This document shows, in pieces, positions 1 through 29,555 of a stretch of DNA of 64,000 nt. The notes beneath the pieces were generated by a model, which saw only the letters and a list, made by a program, of their open reading frames with translations, was not told the DNA's origin and searched no databases. Location of the stretch: NCBI GenBank assembly GCA_963989245.1, contig OZ022352.1, forward strand, positions 22,296,472-22,360,471, read 5' to 3'. A program made the translations under genes and the position numbers. This DNA is from Nansenia antarctica. Its lineage: Eukaryota > Chordata > Actinopteri > Argentiniformes > Microstomatidae. Within the stretch, counting starts at the first letter, position 1. Each line of letters begins with the position of its first letter.

Positions 1-689
1 TAAGCTCTTTCTGCTTCTATCAGGGTCTGACTGAAAGCAATGTAATGGACCAACAGTCGAATACAGTATGGCCCCGGGCCTCCATTACACAGCTCCATGG
101 CTGGATAGCAGCACATAATTGAAATATCATGATGATCATCACATACACTGTACATTACAGTACAGTCTGCACATATTCTCTAAGCCTAGTGATGTGATGT
201 GATAAGACGTTTAAAGAAAACAAAACAATTCCACAGCTGCTCCCTATTTTATTGTATGCCTAGATTAATAAGATTGTTTTATGGCTTTGATGAATGTAGG
301 CTTCGGTTACTCGCCCCCTTCCCCCCATTAAACAGTCATCACATCTAGTGCTGTAATGAGAGGTTGGTTGGACATTCTGTCGGTATCTGACCCATAGGTG
401 CCAAGTTCTCATTACGTTTGTCTTGTAAACAAAAGCTGTGCAATTATACCCCTGAGAAAGAACTCCTCTCTCCCGGCACCAGAGAGCAGGCAGACTGTAC
501 TGTAGGTGTCCAAGTTATTGTCTCAAGCCGTGTAATACAGTGTGTAATGAGGATCCTACCCTTCGGAAAACACTTGAAATCGGACATTAGACATAAACAA
601 AGACAATAGTTACTGTGTGTATCTCTTAGCTCATTGTTAACATAAAATAACTGAGCGTGTTGGTAATTAGCAGCTTGAATCAATAATAA

Positions 690-765
690 TAATATAATAT
701 ATGCTATTTAGCTGACGCTTTTATCCAAAGTGTCTTACATTGCAGTGAGTGCATACATTTTTCAG
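690..765 (-). repeat. SINE/L2 3' tail fragment
   Basis: The stretch reads ttagctgacgcttttatcca, the reverse complement of the tail seen in the fuller copies at 12560, 15410 and 10402 (ggataaaagcgtctgctaaa type). Only the tail is kept. Confidence 0.5.
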
Positions 766-1007
766 TATATACAGTCCCAGTGGGAGACATGTGGGAGACA
801 TGTGATTCAGGTCTGCTTACTTTTATCAACAATGCAGCTTCCCTTCCTCCATCAGTAACTTCCTCTCCCAATCTCCATCAGTAACAGATGGTTGTTTACT
901 ATTGTTATCCCAGAGGAGGAGACTAAACCTATGTTAAGCCCTGTGGCGCTGTGCTGTGGCAGTCAGTTTAGTTAGGGGTATAGTAATCTCACTCCCCAGC
1001 CCGACGA

Positions 1008-1038
<31 letters not shown>

Positions 1039-1193
1039 CCACCCCTCTATAGGAAATGTCATAGGCCAGCATAAATAAGACATGAGGATGGCTGTTACAC
1101 CAGTGTGCCCTGAGCCGCCTGCCTCAGTTCCTCTTCTAATTTTTAAGTGGACCCTATTACATGTCTTATCTACACTATATCCCCATTGGTACA

Positions 1194-1195
<2 letters not shown>

Positions 1196-1251
<56 letters not shown>
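1196..1251. repeat. (GT)n microsatellite
   Basis: Uninterrupted GT dinucleotide run of about 55 bp within an abtb3 intron. Confidence 0.95.
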
Positions 1252-1252
<1 letters not shown>

Positions 1253-2144
1253 ATGCATGCGTGCGTGGTGTGACGTACTGCACTGTTTCCATTGTCACCA
1301 ACATCTCCTGGTTCAATTGAATGATGGACTGTTGGTTCCCAGCATCCAACGCTGCCTTTCAGCTCTCCTTCCACACTCTCCCCGTCTCATTGTTTAGGCA
1401 AAATAGCATCCTGGCAGAAGGCAGGGAAAAGCACAATTATGATAATAAACAATTCATTTGTCTCTTTGAATGACTGTCCCCACTGACCCATCCCTCTGTC
1501 TGTATGTCTGCTTGTTCATTTAAAATGAGTGAATGGGGTTTTGTCAGAAATAGATACTTCTGAAAGACCACTGTTTAGTGTTCAGTTGAATACAGTGTTG
1601 TGAAACAGATCGCTATATATAAAAGCCTCTGTGTAATAGCCACTATTATATACAATATTATACGTAATAGCCACTATATATTATACTATATAATAGCCAC
1701 TTGCCACTCTGTGCCATTATCCTATTTAAAAAACGACTAGTAGAATGGCATTGTATGGTACGCAGATGCAGAACAGCATTTGTTTGTTTGTTTGTTTGTT
1801 TGTTTGTTTGTTTGTTGTGTTGTAAAGATGATGTGGGATGATGTTAGTCATGTCTATGAGATACAGTAAATGCTGCAGCCTTTGAAACCTTCCCGTACTT
1901 GTTTACTATGTCTCTGTTTGACTGAATCTGGGCCCAGCTGGCTCTTTGTCTGCCTTCCTGACCCTTAGGCAACGAGAAGTTTTGGAAAGCATTTTAGCTG
2001 ACGACTGTTTACATACCATTCTAAGAGAATACAATTTGATTTGGGGAAATCATTTTTTGGCAGATGCATTTTGTTTTTGAGTGCAAGTAGATAATCAAAA
2101 TATACTGGCTGATTAGGCAAAGGGCAAGAGCTTGGAGAATATGT

Positions 2145-2145
<1 letters not shown>

Positions 2146-2218
<73 letters not shown>
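2146..2218. repeat. (TG)n microsatellite before an abtb3 exon
   Basis: About 72 bp of TG repeats, ending some 60 bp before the exon at 2280. The opposite-strand repeat (CA)n follows the same exon at 2502-2791. Confidence 0.95.
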
Positions 2219-2222
<4 letters not shown>

Positions 2223-2279
2223 TCGTGTTTTTGTCTATGTCTGTATTTAATGCGTCTGTGTTCATGGTGTCTTCTACAG

Positions 2280-19484
<17,205 letters not shown>

Positions 19485-20167
19485 TCTCAGCCACCCACCC
19501 ACCGCTGGGACTCAGGGGAGACTGGGACTGTTCCGCGATCCTTAGACAAGCACTTGTATTAGATAAGCACCAGTATAACACACACTACTGTGCATCCCTC
19601 ATCTGTAACGCTTGCTGTTAGCGATGCTACCAGTTAGCGATGCTACCAGTTGCTCATTGCTAGTTCTCAGCAGCCTAGGGTAATTTCAGAGCAGTATTAC
19701 TGTTCGTTAGAGCAGAGTGAACACACAGTAGGGTAGTGAGGTCACGCCAGTGAGGAGCTGCAGCAGCAAGGAAGGACAACAGCAGTGGGGGGCGTGCTGT
19801 GCTTTTTGTTGTGATGCTCTGAGAAGATTTTTGGTTTCAAGCCTTTGGTTTCCTCCTTGTTAGTCAAGGACTGCAGTCACACCTACCATTGTTGTCTGTT
19901 CTTTTCCTGGACAGAGTCACGATTGGTATTTTTCTCCGCATTGTTTTTGCAGTCCTCTGTCCATATTACATCAGTTTAGTCCAATGATCCTGTACGTAGC
20001 CAAACTAGACCGAGAAATGACATGTGGACAGACAGTACTGTTTGTTATATGGTCATCATGCTTCACTGAAGTGACATAATGAAGGACATTCTTCAAACAA
20101 CATTTGGGGAGCTGGAGGACACCGAACCTTTTCTGTCATCCACTGTTGTGACTGTGTACATATTGTT

Positions 20168-20173
20168 AATAAA
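20168..20173 (+). terminator. Putative abtb3 polyadenylation signal
   Basis: AATAAA about 685 bp after the abtb3 stop, in AT-rich 3' UTR-like sequence. Nothing in the DNA proves that this one is used. Confidence 0.5.
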
Positions 20174-20834
20174 AACATGGAGTTATGGCTCCTTCTGTAA
20201 GTTAATGTAAATATATATCCACAGATGTTCTTCCTCATGTGTCTTACCATCAGATATTGCTGTAGAAATTGTGTATTTTTATGTGCTATTGTTCTGTATG
20301 TTAAGAGTTGCATGTCACATGGATGACTATTTATTTTTCTTTCCTGTTTTTTTGTTTGTTTTTGTAAATGTTTTTGAATTGGTTTAAGAGCGGCATGATA
20401 CTTTAAGAGTGGCATGGGCAGGGTGGAGGGGGGCGGGGGAGGGGGTGGAGTGATACTGTCAGCATGGGTCTCTATGTGTACTGTAGCAGAGCAATGGTGT
20501 CTTCATTTCAGGTGAGGAAGGCTGGAGGATGGAGCCTGGTTCAGAGGATGACCACACTCAAAGCATCGTCTGGTGTGTTTTCCAAGACATTGTGAAACCA
20601 CGTGTAAACGTGTGACTTACTATCTGTTTCCTCTATAAAGATTAATATAAAGAATGATTTGAAATTATTTCCATTTGTTATTCAGAGCTGTGGATTTACC
20701 GCGTGGTCTGATCTCATTATCTGGCACGCTGCGGCTGAAGGGTTTGAAGGGTTTCTGATCCCAGCCGGGTACTGGTTTCATACTGCACTACACAACATGT
20801 TGTCATATACATACATATACATGACATACATATA

Positions 20835-21105
20835 TGGGGCGGCTGTGGCGCAGGAGGTAGAGCCGCCGTCTAATGATGGCACGGTTGGTAGATCGGCAGA
20901 TCGGCGGTTCGAGCCCCGGCTGGTCACATGTCGAAGTGTCCTTGGGCAAGACACTGAACCCCAAAATTGCTCCCAATGAGCAGACCGGCGCCTTGCATGG
21001 CAGCTTGCCGCCATTGGTGTGTGAATGTGTGTATGAATGGGTGAATGAGAGGCCATTGTAAAGCGCTTTGGAATAAGGCGCTATATAAGTCAGTCCATTT
21101 ACCAT
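20835..21105 (+). mobile_element. tRNA-derived SINE
   Basis: The head ggggcggctgtggcgcagga carries an A-box-like start, and the B-box ggttcgagccc follows at about 20906-20916. Then come gtccttgggcaagacactga, a body, and the end gcgctatataagtcagtcca. This layout is a common fish SINE; the family differs from those at 10173 and 15248. Confidence 0.85.
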
Positions 21106-21183
21106 TTATACAATGAGCCACTTCCAAACCTCTCAGTTCTGGCAATACAGTACTACAAATCCAACATTGATATACATCTGAGT

Positions 21184-21241
<58 letters not shown>
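21184..21241. repeat. (GA)n microsatellite
   Basis: About 56 bp of uninterrupted GA repeats followed by looser GA-rich sequence up to about 21350. Confidence 0.95.
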
Positions 21242-21246
<5 letters not shown>

Positions 21247-22144
21247 AAAAAGAAAAGAGACGGTGAGAGAGGGAGATATAGAATCAGTAAGACAGGGATG
21301 AGGAGAGAGAGCCAGTAAATGAGAGAGAGAGAGTATAAATCTAGAGAGAATCAGAGCTATTGTAACAGCGGTGCAGAGAGAACAGGCTCGTCCTTGTTCT
21401 CGGTTCTACTCTTCTCCGGTGAAGAATCTGTGGAAGCCGAGTTTGTGGTTCCGCTGCACTGCACTGTGGACACTGCTGCCATCAATGAACAGTTGCATAA
21501 GACACTCTGATCTTCCTCCTCAGCCTATTCTCACACTCTAGTGTCTGGCTGTTTGTCACAGTCACTCACAGCCTCTTGAGATTCACGGTGTAGCTGTTTG
21601 TTATTTATTCTCAATTACAGTCACCACCAGGCAGTTGTACCAGGCCGGATGCCAACCTGTTTTTTGGGTCTTGCCAAACCTCACCTTCTCCATTACTCCT
21701 CATAAGAGTAAGATAGCAGGACTATGATAGCACAGTAGCTTTGCCTGTCCTCGATTTTTAGTCATTGCAGGTGGGTATAAATATGTTTTCAATCATGAAA
21801 AAAAAAAAGTCCTTTCATATACACCCAGAGATCTAGAAAATATCCCCTGCTTCAAAACGCAAGCTCACCAAGGACAGATTAATAGAACTAGAAATGCTCT
21901 TCATGGTATGATCATAGGAGCAGCACGGTCGTGTGTTTGTGGTGTTCTTGAGCTGTGGCTGAGCTGCAGGCTCTGGTGATCAGTGTGTGTGTCATTTGCA
22001 TAGTGCAGAGAGTGTCGGGGGGCCTGAGGAATGAGCAGGGAAGGGGGGAGTTGTTGAAGAGTATCCATGGATACGGCTGCCCAGGAACAATATTTCACTC
22101 ACGAGTGTACTGCTGAATGGAATCCCTGGTGCACACGCACACAC

Positions 22145-22189
<45 letters not shown>

Positions 22190-22518
22190 CCCAAAGGATG
22201 TAATCCGGTAGAAAAAGTAATTTGGGGAAACTGATGTGGAACAGTGAAATGAACTAGCGTCAGATTAACAGTTCTAAAGCCCTGTTGGATATCTTAATCT
22301 ACTGGGCTGTGAAGTGGAGCTCTAACCGGCCGTGGCCTGGGAGGGGAGCCGAGGGGAACTCCGGAGGGGGGGACAGCCTAGTTATGTGACTGAAGCCATG
22401 TGGATTGATTGTGTGATTGACGATGAGCGTTTGTGGGGGATGTTTTGTGTTTTGTGTTGGTGTGTGTGTGAACTGTATGTATTTGTTTCCAGCCTGTGTG
22501 TCAGAATTTGTGTGCATC

Positions 22519-22581
<63 letters not shown>

Positions 22582-22756
22582 GCACGTCTAGGCGAGTAGG
22601 CTGAAGTATGTGTGTGTGTGTGCGTGTGTTTGTGTGTGTATGTGTGTGTGTGTGTGTGTGTGTACACACGTCTTTGTGCTGTGAGTGTGTGTGTGTGTGT
22701 GTGTGTGTTAGCACGTCTAGGCGAGTAGGCTGAAGTATGTGTGTTGTGTGTGTGTA

Positions 22757-22791
<35 letters not shown>

Positions 22792-22793
22792 TC
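22519..22793. repeat. (TG)n array with 33-bp direct repeat
   Basis: TG repeats are broken twice by the same segment (ttagcacgtctaggcgagta onwards) at about 22579-22612 and 22708-22741, showing a tandem duplication of about 129 bp inside the array. Confidence 0.9.
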
Positions 22794-23100
22794 TCAGTGT
22801 GAGCAGATGGGAGGGAAGGGGGTCTGCCCTATCCAGCTCGGCCCCCAGAGCAAGCCCCTCATCCTCCTCTCTCCCCTTTTTGTCATTCACACGCCGTCTC
22901 CCTCTGGCACAGAGCGCGCTGGCAGCCTCAGAGGCATGTGTTTTGTTCCTCTCTTTGAACAGCTACAGAACTTTTTTCTCCTTCTCTGAAGAGAGTGGGA
23001 GGGAGGGAGAGGGAGAGGGAGAGAGTGGGTGAGAGAGAGGGAGGGAGCGAGGGTCAGGAGGAGAGGGAGAAACTTTGAAACTTCTAACAAAAACAAGCGT

Positions 23101-23197
23101 TCTCTATGCAGTTACTGTGTAAGAGCACAGAGACTATCAGAGGGCTAACTTGTGGACAGATTGAACTCGTTGGAGAGACATTACGAGAATTGAACAG
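23101..23197 (+). other. Candidate non-coding first exon of mlc1
   Basis: The sequence ends acgagaattgaacag followed by a strong donor gtgagtag at 23198. A good acceptor (ctctctcacacttcag) ends at 23889, 71 bp before the mlc1 ATG. The 5' limit is a guess. Confidence 0.4.
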
Positions 23198-23574
23198 GTG
23201 AGTAGTGAGCAAGGAGGACGAGGGAAGAGAGATTCGGTGAGGAATGGAGGGAATGAATGGGGCCTTGACAAAGGAAGCGATAAAAAGGGGAAGTTGGAAC
23301 CGGAGAAAACCTGTGGGAAAGAGGGGGCGAGGGGGTAAGGGGTTGTTTTAAAAATCTGAGCCTTGCTTTCTTATTGTTTACTTCCATATACCTTCATTTA
23401 CAGTCAATGATTTACACTGGTCTTACAATCTGGTTTTGGTGTTCTACACCATTTTCACGATCAACAAAGTAATAATGCATTATGTTGAGCTTTCATGTGG
23501 ATTATGACAGACATTGGAAGATGAGTTCAAATTAACGATGGGAATTTGCACTGTATTGTACAGAACAATAAAAC

Positions 23575-23672
23575 ATTTTGCACTGTATTGTACAGCAGTT
23601 GAGCTGCATTCTTATGTATGAAAGGTGCTATATAAATAGAGCTTATTATTATTATTATTATTATTATTGTGA
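23575..23672 (+). mobile_element. LINE 3' tail fragment
   Basis: Reads gttgagctgcattcttatg, atgaaggtgctatataaata-like and a TTA run, as in the LINE tail at 35255-35310. No coding part is left. Confidence 0.55.
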
Positions 23673-23960
23673 CACTAATTAAGACAATCAACATTAATGG
23701 CCTAGAAAACCTGTTCAAAATACATAAGAACATGTAGTTGTTTATCAACTGAAAGATAATGAACCAAGATGATCTTTCAATTGCATTCACATGGTCCTTG
23801 TTGGCCCAAAAGTGACCGAGAGGATTAATGACGTCAGATGAGTATTTGATAGTTTGAGATGACTGGGTGTTCCCTCTCTCACACTTCAGAGGTTCTTCAG
23901 ATCCTGGGGAGTGTCCCTGTCCACGGACCATCAGAGGGGGGGGCGCTGTGACAGGGCGCT

Positions 23961-24352
23961 ATGATGCAGCGGGAGGAGCTGTCTAACAGGGAAGAGTTCA
24001 CCTATGACCGGATGCTCACGCTGGAGAGGGGCGGGGGGACGGTGGGCCGGCGGGGCGACAGGGCTCCGGAGAGGGGCGAGGAGCGGGCCAGGCCGGAGAG
24101 GGACAGCTACACGGTGGACGTGAGGGCCAGTGACCTACAGCTGGCCCACGCCGAGCCCCTGCACCCCTGCTTCAGCTACAGGGCCTGGCTCTACAGCGTC
24201 CTCATCGGGGTGAGAGGTTAGCAGGCTCACAGAAAAGTCTGCAGCATGTCGAGTTTTGGAAAATTTCATTTATGGAAGTGTCAACCACAGAAGTGACGAA
24301 GCGGGCTTTAATGGTGAAGAGAGTGAAAGGGGGCGAAGGGTTATTCATTGTG

Positions 24353-24383
<31 letters not shown>

Positions 24384-24412
24384 CTGTGTGTGTGTATGTG
24401 TGTGTGTGGCCG

Positions 24413-24461
<49 letters not shown>

Positions 24462-26388
24462 GTGTGTCTGTGCGTGTGTGTGTGTGTGTGAATATGTGTA
24501 TGTGTGGTCCTCAGGGCAGTCTGTTGATCACGGCGGGCTTCTCTCTCTACCTGGGAAATGTCTTCCCTGCTGCCATGGACTACCTGCGTTGTGCGGCAGG
24601 CTCGGTGAGTGGCCTTCCCCTCACAGTGGTGTCAGAACAGAGACACTGGCTCATCTTTAGCAACTGAGCCAAAAGAGATACATCATTATCTGCATTTCAA
24701 TGGATACAGTACATCGCATACAATACAACAATGCACACGTGTCTATAGACAAGACTGGATAACCTCTTTTCTTTCTGCAATCTATTGGCATAGCTGACGT
24801 TTTTTTATCATGGGCTTCGGTGTATAGTGTGTCTGTGTAAGTAATTGTACTGTCTTCGTCACAGAGTATCCCAGCTGCCATTGTTAGCTTTGCCATCGCC
24901 AAGAACAGACATGTCGCAGTAAGTACACAACAAACATACACCTCAATCTACTGTATGTGGATTGGTAGCATGAATGTTACTCTGGGACCTGCGATCTTGT
25001 GCTAAGTACCTGGCCCTAGGTGCTAATATGCTGTACTACTGCTGTAATTCCCAGGTGTCAGATTTCCAGGTGGTGTTCGTGTCTACCTTTGCTGTGACGA
25101 CCACCTGCCTGGTGTGGTTCGGTTGTAAACTGGTGGTGAGCCCCTCGGCTGTCAATGTGAGTCAACCGTGGATCTTGATGAACTTGTCTAGTCGGTTGAT
25201 TTTGTGCTATGATATTTCGTTAGTAACACCTTACCACACACGTCTTATGTTCTTTTATACATTAACATACAGTACATACCAATTTGTCCACCATGTCGCT
25301 GACGCCCCCCCCCCCCCTCCACTTCTCTCCCCCTCTTCCCCTCTCCCCCCTCCTCTCTCTCTCTTCCCTGTCTCTCCCCCATGGACCTCCCCTGCTCAGA
25401 TCAACTTTAACCTCATCCTACTGATTCTGCTGGAGGTGCTGATGGCCAGCACCGTCATCCTGTCAGCACGCTCCGCAGAGGACTGCTGCAGCCACAGGAA
25501 GGTGTGTGTGTGTGTGTGTGTGTGTGCGTGTGTGCATGTGTAATGAGACACCTGTTTGCCTCTGTCGCATTGTTAGATGTCTCTCTCATCAATTCCCAAT
25601 TTGACACATTCATTACCCATTATTTTCCTCCCCCTCTCTCTCTCTTCCCACTAACTCTTTCTTTCTGTTTCTCTCCCCCCTCCCCACCCCCTCCTCTCCC
25701 CCTCAGCCAGTGACGTATGACGGCCCAGTAGTTTTGACCCCTGCCGTTTTCCCCACTCGACTCCTAAAGGCCTACTCTGTGAGTAAGGATTGGCCGACAC
25801 TAAGCCTCTGTGTGTATAGGGAGAGAGAGAGGTGTGACATAATTCTTAATGGCTCACCCTCCACTCGATCAGTCACTGCTGCTTGTGTGTGACTGACAGG
25901 TGATTGAAGTGATTGTCGGAATCTCTGCTGTGTTCGGAGGCATCATCGCTCTCAACATGGACGCCTTGCTCCCTGGGCCCTACCTGTCTGTCACCTTCTT
26001 CTGGATCCTGGTGGCTGTGAGTGTAGCTGCTTACGCAGTTCAGGATGTCTGGGGAAAGAGCCAGTCACCAAAATGCAGTCACTCTGGACCAAGCTTCGGG
26101 AACCTGGGGTGATGGGGCCTTTTCAGCCGCAGCCCCGTCCCTCTGGAACGCCCTCCCCGACCACGTCAGACAGGCTAACACCCTCCCAACATTTGAAAAC
26201 AGGCCCTCAAAACCAACCTCTTCAAGCTTGCCTTCACCAGTTAACCCTCTCCCCCTCCCCTTCCCATGTGTCCCCAGCACTACCTTAATTAGGCCCCGAT
26301 ACTTTTATTTTTATTATTAGCTACTACTCGATCTTTTCAGTTTGTAAAGTGTCTTTGAGTGTCTAGAAAAGCGCTATATAAGTCTAAT

Positions 26389-26428
<40 letters not shown>

Positions 26429-27175
26429 TCGTCTTGTGACTCAATGTAATGGCTGACTACCACTGTGACGGTACTGTGGCTCATAGCTGTATTGACGTAT
26501 TCACTGGTTGTCTTTATCCGTTCCTCCGTCTCCCTGGCAGTGTTTCCCCAGCGCCATCGCCAGCCATGTTGTGGCAGAGTACCCCACCAAGTGTCTGGTG
26601 AGTCTCTGACGTCCGTCTCTGTAGAGAGTTGGTGTACATTATTGTTCGATCACATGATCACATCTCTGGTCCCAGAGAGGATTAGCTCCATTATCATGTT
26701 TCTCAAATTCTCTCTTTCTCCCCCTCTCTCTCACTACTCCTACCTCTCGGGCTCTCTTTCCTCTCCCCTCCTCCCCCTCTCTCTTTTGATCCTCATCATC
26801 CTCTCTCTTTCTCTCCATGTCTCTCTTTTTCCTTTTCTCAGGTGGAGGTGTTGATTGCCATCAGCAGTGTGACGTCCCCTCTGCTCTTCTCGGCCTCCGG
26901 CTTCCTGTCCTGCAGCGTGCTCCGTTTCATTGACATCTTCCTGCACGAAGTCCCCCCAGCCAAGGTGAGAACCTGTGATATTGACTATAGGGTCACAAAC
27001 TATATTTGAACTAGTTACATGTGCCTCTGGTCCAGCAGTTGGATGTTCTGAGAAACCTAACAGAACATAAGAAAAAAGGTTTTAAAAAATCATTTATGGA
27101 AGTGTCAACCACAGAAGTGACGAAGCAGGCTTTAATGGTGAAGAGAGTGAAAGGGGCGAAGGGTTATTCATTGTG

Positions 27176-27211
<36 letters not shown>

Positions 27212-28057
27212 CGCGTGTGCGTGTGTGTGTGCGTGCGTGTGTGTGTGTGTGTCTTGTGCCTTGTCCCCAGCAATCCTATGACATCCTCCTGCTGATTCTA
27301 ATGGTGCTCCTGCTGGTGCAGGCAGTTCTGACTCTGGCCACCGTGGTGCACTGTGCCTCCTACAAGACCCAGCTCCGCCTGGGGCCGCCAGAGTGGGACG
27401 ACGAGAGCCAGCAGCTCCCACCCCTCCACTCAGAGGTACACGCATGTTCTTCTTACACAGGTTCATGCAGGTACTCACTAGCAGATATGGGGAGTAGAGA
27501 AACATACTGTACTCTCACAATGCGTACACACACATGGATATAAACCTCAATGCAAAAAAACAAAAACAATTATAATCTCTCTCTCTCTCTCTCTGTTTCT
27601 CTCTTTCTTACTCTCCCTCTCTCTCTCTCACACACACAAACAAACACGCACACCCGAACCACACTCTCTCTTCGGTGCCCGAGACCGTGTCTTTTGTACA
27701 GATGTTGTGATGGATGAGTAAGAGTCTGTGATGCATTGACAGACTGTGATGATGATAGATGCACCAGATGACACCAGACGTGTCACTGACGTGTGAGGAG
27801 GAGGAGGAGGAGTAGAGCTGACGACTGCACTCGTCATACATGGACAAACAAACGTGTACAGTGACAAACTTCCTCTCCTCCAAACCATCTCTCCTCCCTC
27901 TCTATTTTCCCATCCCCCCCATCCCCCCCCCCCCCCCATCCCATCTCCCCTTCTGGATCCCATCCTGCTCTCTCAGCAACAAGCATCCAACGGAACACTG
28001 CGGGACTTTGACAAAGACAAGGCCTGGAAGGCGGTCGTGGTCCAAATGGCACATTGA
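23961..28057 (+). CDS. mlc1: MLC1, astrocyte membrane protein (modulator of VRAC currents)
   Basis: Eleven exons: 23961-24209, 24515-24604, 24865-24918, 25055-25156, 25400-25501, 25707-25778, 25900-26016, 26541-26597, 26842-26964, 27271-27435, 27977-28057; 403 residues, near the 377 of human. Recognised from strongly conserved stretches: [112 protein letters not shown] and the end FDKDKAWKAVVVQMAH. Several hydrophobic segments fit the multi-pass topology known for MLC1, which acts with GlialCAM at astrocyte junctions and affects volume-regulated anion currents. The start could be either ATG of the pair at 23961/23964; both precede EEFTYDRMLTLERG, matching the family N-terminus. The N-terminal loop is longer and Arg/Gly/Glu-rich compared with human. 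All introns are GT-AG. Introns 1 and 9 contain a shared duplicated segment and TG repeats directly before the acceptor. Confidence 0.96.
24266..24360 (+). repeat. Duplicated intronic segment, copy 1 (mlc1 intron 1)
   Basis: About 95 bp nearly identical to 27090-27182 (tatggaagtgtcaaccacag, aagtgacgaagc, aatggtgaagagagtgaaag). Both copies run directly into a TG tract and then an exon acceptor. Confidence 0.85.
24356..24506. repeat. (TG)n tract at an mlc1 acceptor
   Basis: TG repeats fill the place of the usual polypyrimidine tract; only about eight bases separate them from the exon at 24515. Confidence 0.9.
26045..26425 (+). mobile_element. 3' end of an L2/CR1-type LINE
   Basis: The frame reads GDGAFSAAAPSLWNALPDHV, typical of the end of L2/CR1 proteins, then a 3' UTR with tcagtttgtaaagtgtcttt, gcgctatataagtctaatg and a TTA run to about 26425. 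It lies in mlc1 intron 7. A tail of the same family is at 43692-43776. Confidence 0.8.
27090..27182 (+). repeat. Duplicated intronic segment, copy 2 (mlc1 intron 9)
   Basis: See 24266-24360; same orientation, same position relative to a TG tract and acceptor. Confidence 0.85.
27178..27253. repeat. (TG)n tract at an mlc1 acceptor
   Basis: TG/CG-interrupted repeats end 17 bp before the exon at 27271. Confidence 0.9.
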
Positions 28058-28664
28058 ACACAGGAGTAGCAGGAGGAGGAGGAGGAGGAGGAGAGGGAGG
28101 AAATGGGAGGAAAAACATGTGTGAGAGTAGACGTGTGGGGGACAAAACCGAAAAGCATGACAGAAGAGAGAGAGAGAGAAAAAAAAACTGTTTCACTCTA
28201 AGAGGTTAACGAATAAGAGAGCATGTGTGATAAAAATAAATAAAAAGGTTGTTATAGTTATAGGGGGAGTGAATAAATAAACACACACCAGGAGGACAAA
28301 AGAGAGAGGAGAGGAGGTAAAGGAAGTATGTACTGTGTGATGTGACTGTGTAAAGCATGTGTGCCTTCCTTTGAGGTCTGAGTTTTGATACTTGCTATAA
28401 CAATCTGCTTACTGTGTACAATCTGTAGACCTGAGCTTTTAAACAACACTGGATGCTTTCATACCCCTGTATATGTTATTCCCAGCTCAGCATTTCTTAC
28501 ATCGCTCCCTATAGTGGTCTATACAGCACATAGAGCTATGTAGGCATATATGATATCGATATCAAGCTGTGTATATATAAGAACAGAAGACATTCAATTT
28601 TCTACTTTAAATCACTGTGTATATTAGCTCAAGTTGTGGATTGTATTTCTGTCTCACATAGACA

Positions 28665-28670
28665 AATAAA
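28665..28670 (+). terminator. Putative mlc1 polyadenylation signal
   Basis: AATAAA about 610 bp after the mlc1 stop, followed by a TG-rich stretch (actgtgtataagcaatcgtg) that resembles a downstream GU-rich element. Confidence 0.6.
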
Positions 28671-29321
28671 ACTGTGTATAAGCAATCGTGTGTGATTCAA
28701 AAATGTTATGGATGGTCTATCGATCACCTGCCCAGCGGAAGCATCAAATCACTATTGACTATACTCTTGTCTTGTGGTCAGTGTGTGAAGATGGCTGGAG
28801 CCACACGTCTGACGTTGATTTATTAGCTGCCTAATATGGGTCTGAAAGAACTTCAGGTTGTGAGTGCAATGCCTGCAAACTCAGTGTAGGTCTACTGACC
28901 CAAATATCAGATATTGCATCTGATATTTCTTTCAATGCAAGCGTATCGAGTTGGTTCGCTTTACTGTATATTCAGCACCAAGGACAGGGATGCGCAATCA
29001 AAAGGTGGATGCTAAAACAAAGATTCCGCTCTCGGCATGCAGGCATTGGCATGATCAACATGTTACAGACAAGTGTTTTGGTAACCTATACTAGAACTGC
29101 ATTAAAACACCTCTGGCTGGAGTGTCTGCCTCCAGTCAACAACATGTTCTCCTGGGGCATCATTGCAACAACGTCGTGGCGGAGAGCAGACTCTATATTT
29201 GGAAGCAACCGTGAGGAGCGGCACCCTAACCTAACCGGAGAAAACCGGCTCGAGGAAATTGAAGGCTAACCGGTGTCTGGAGCGCGCCTCCGCTCGTTCG
29301 TCGTGTCGTTTGCATGTGAGC

Positions 29322-29555
29322 TTAGAATGATAAGGTTCTATCTCCGTTTAGGGCAGTTCAGAGATATTGACCGTCAAAGTGTTTACATTCCATTATGTTC
29401 TGTGAGATGGAACCTTTGTATTTTATGAATTACTAACTCAAAAATGTCAACATTTTAAAAATAACACCACACAGGCATTAATAAACACCTAATGGATCCG
29501 ATTATGTAAAAAACTCAATTTTGACACAAATGGAGATAGAACCTTATAATTCTAA
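29322..29555 (-). mobile_element. MITE with TTAGAAT termini, copy 1
   Basis: The element starts TTAGAATGATAAGGTTCTAT and ends in the inverted form (ataga, accttataattctaa), giving terminal inverted repeats of about 24 bp; similarity of the flanks (cgtcac/gtgag) suggests they reach a few bases further. 234 bp, non-coding. A second copy in inverted orientation is at 59275-59535. Confidence 0.82.

Larger units (their letters stand above)
1..2279 (+). other. Intron of abtb3, no exon seen
   Basis: No coding exon is visible before the acceptor at 2278-2279. The stretch holds a (CTGC)n run near 1010-1041, (GT)n at 1196-1251, (TTTG)n at 1780-1816, (TG)n at 2146-2218 and a minus-strand SINE/L2 tail fragment at about 690-765. 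Open frames here are translated simple repeats. Confidence 0.7.
19485..23960. other. 3' UTR of abtb3 and intergenic region to mlc1
   Basis: Holds the abtb3 3' UTR, a SINE at 20835-21105, (GA)n at 21184-21241, CA/TG arrays at 22136-22184 and 22519-22793, a LINE tail at 23575-23672, and a candidate non-coding first exon of mlc1 ending at 23197. No further coding gene seen. Confidence 0.7.

Noticed and set aside
20835..21105. tRNA gene suggested by A/B-box-like sequence
   Set aside because: The tRNA-like head continues into a SINE body and tail; the cloverleaf is not complete. The same applies at 10173, 12554, 15248 and 39250.
29009..29269. 86-residue frame between mlc1 and panx2
   Set aside because: No recognisable family, no splice context, and composition like the surrounding intergenic DNA.
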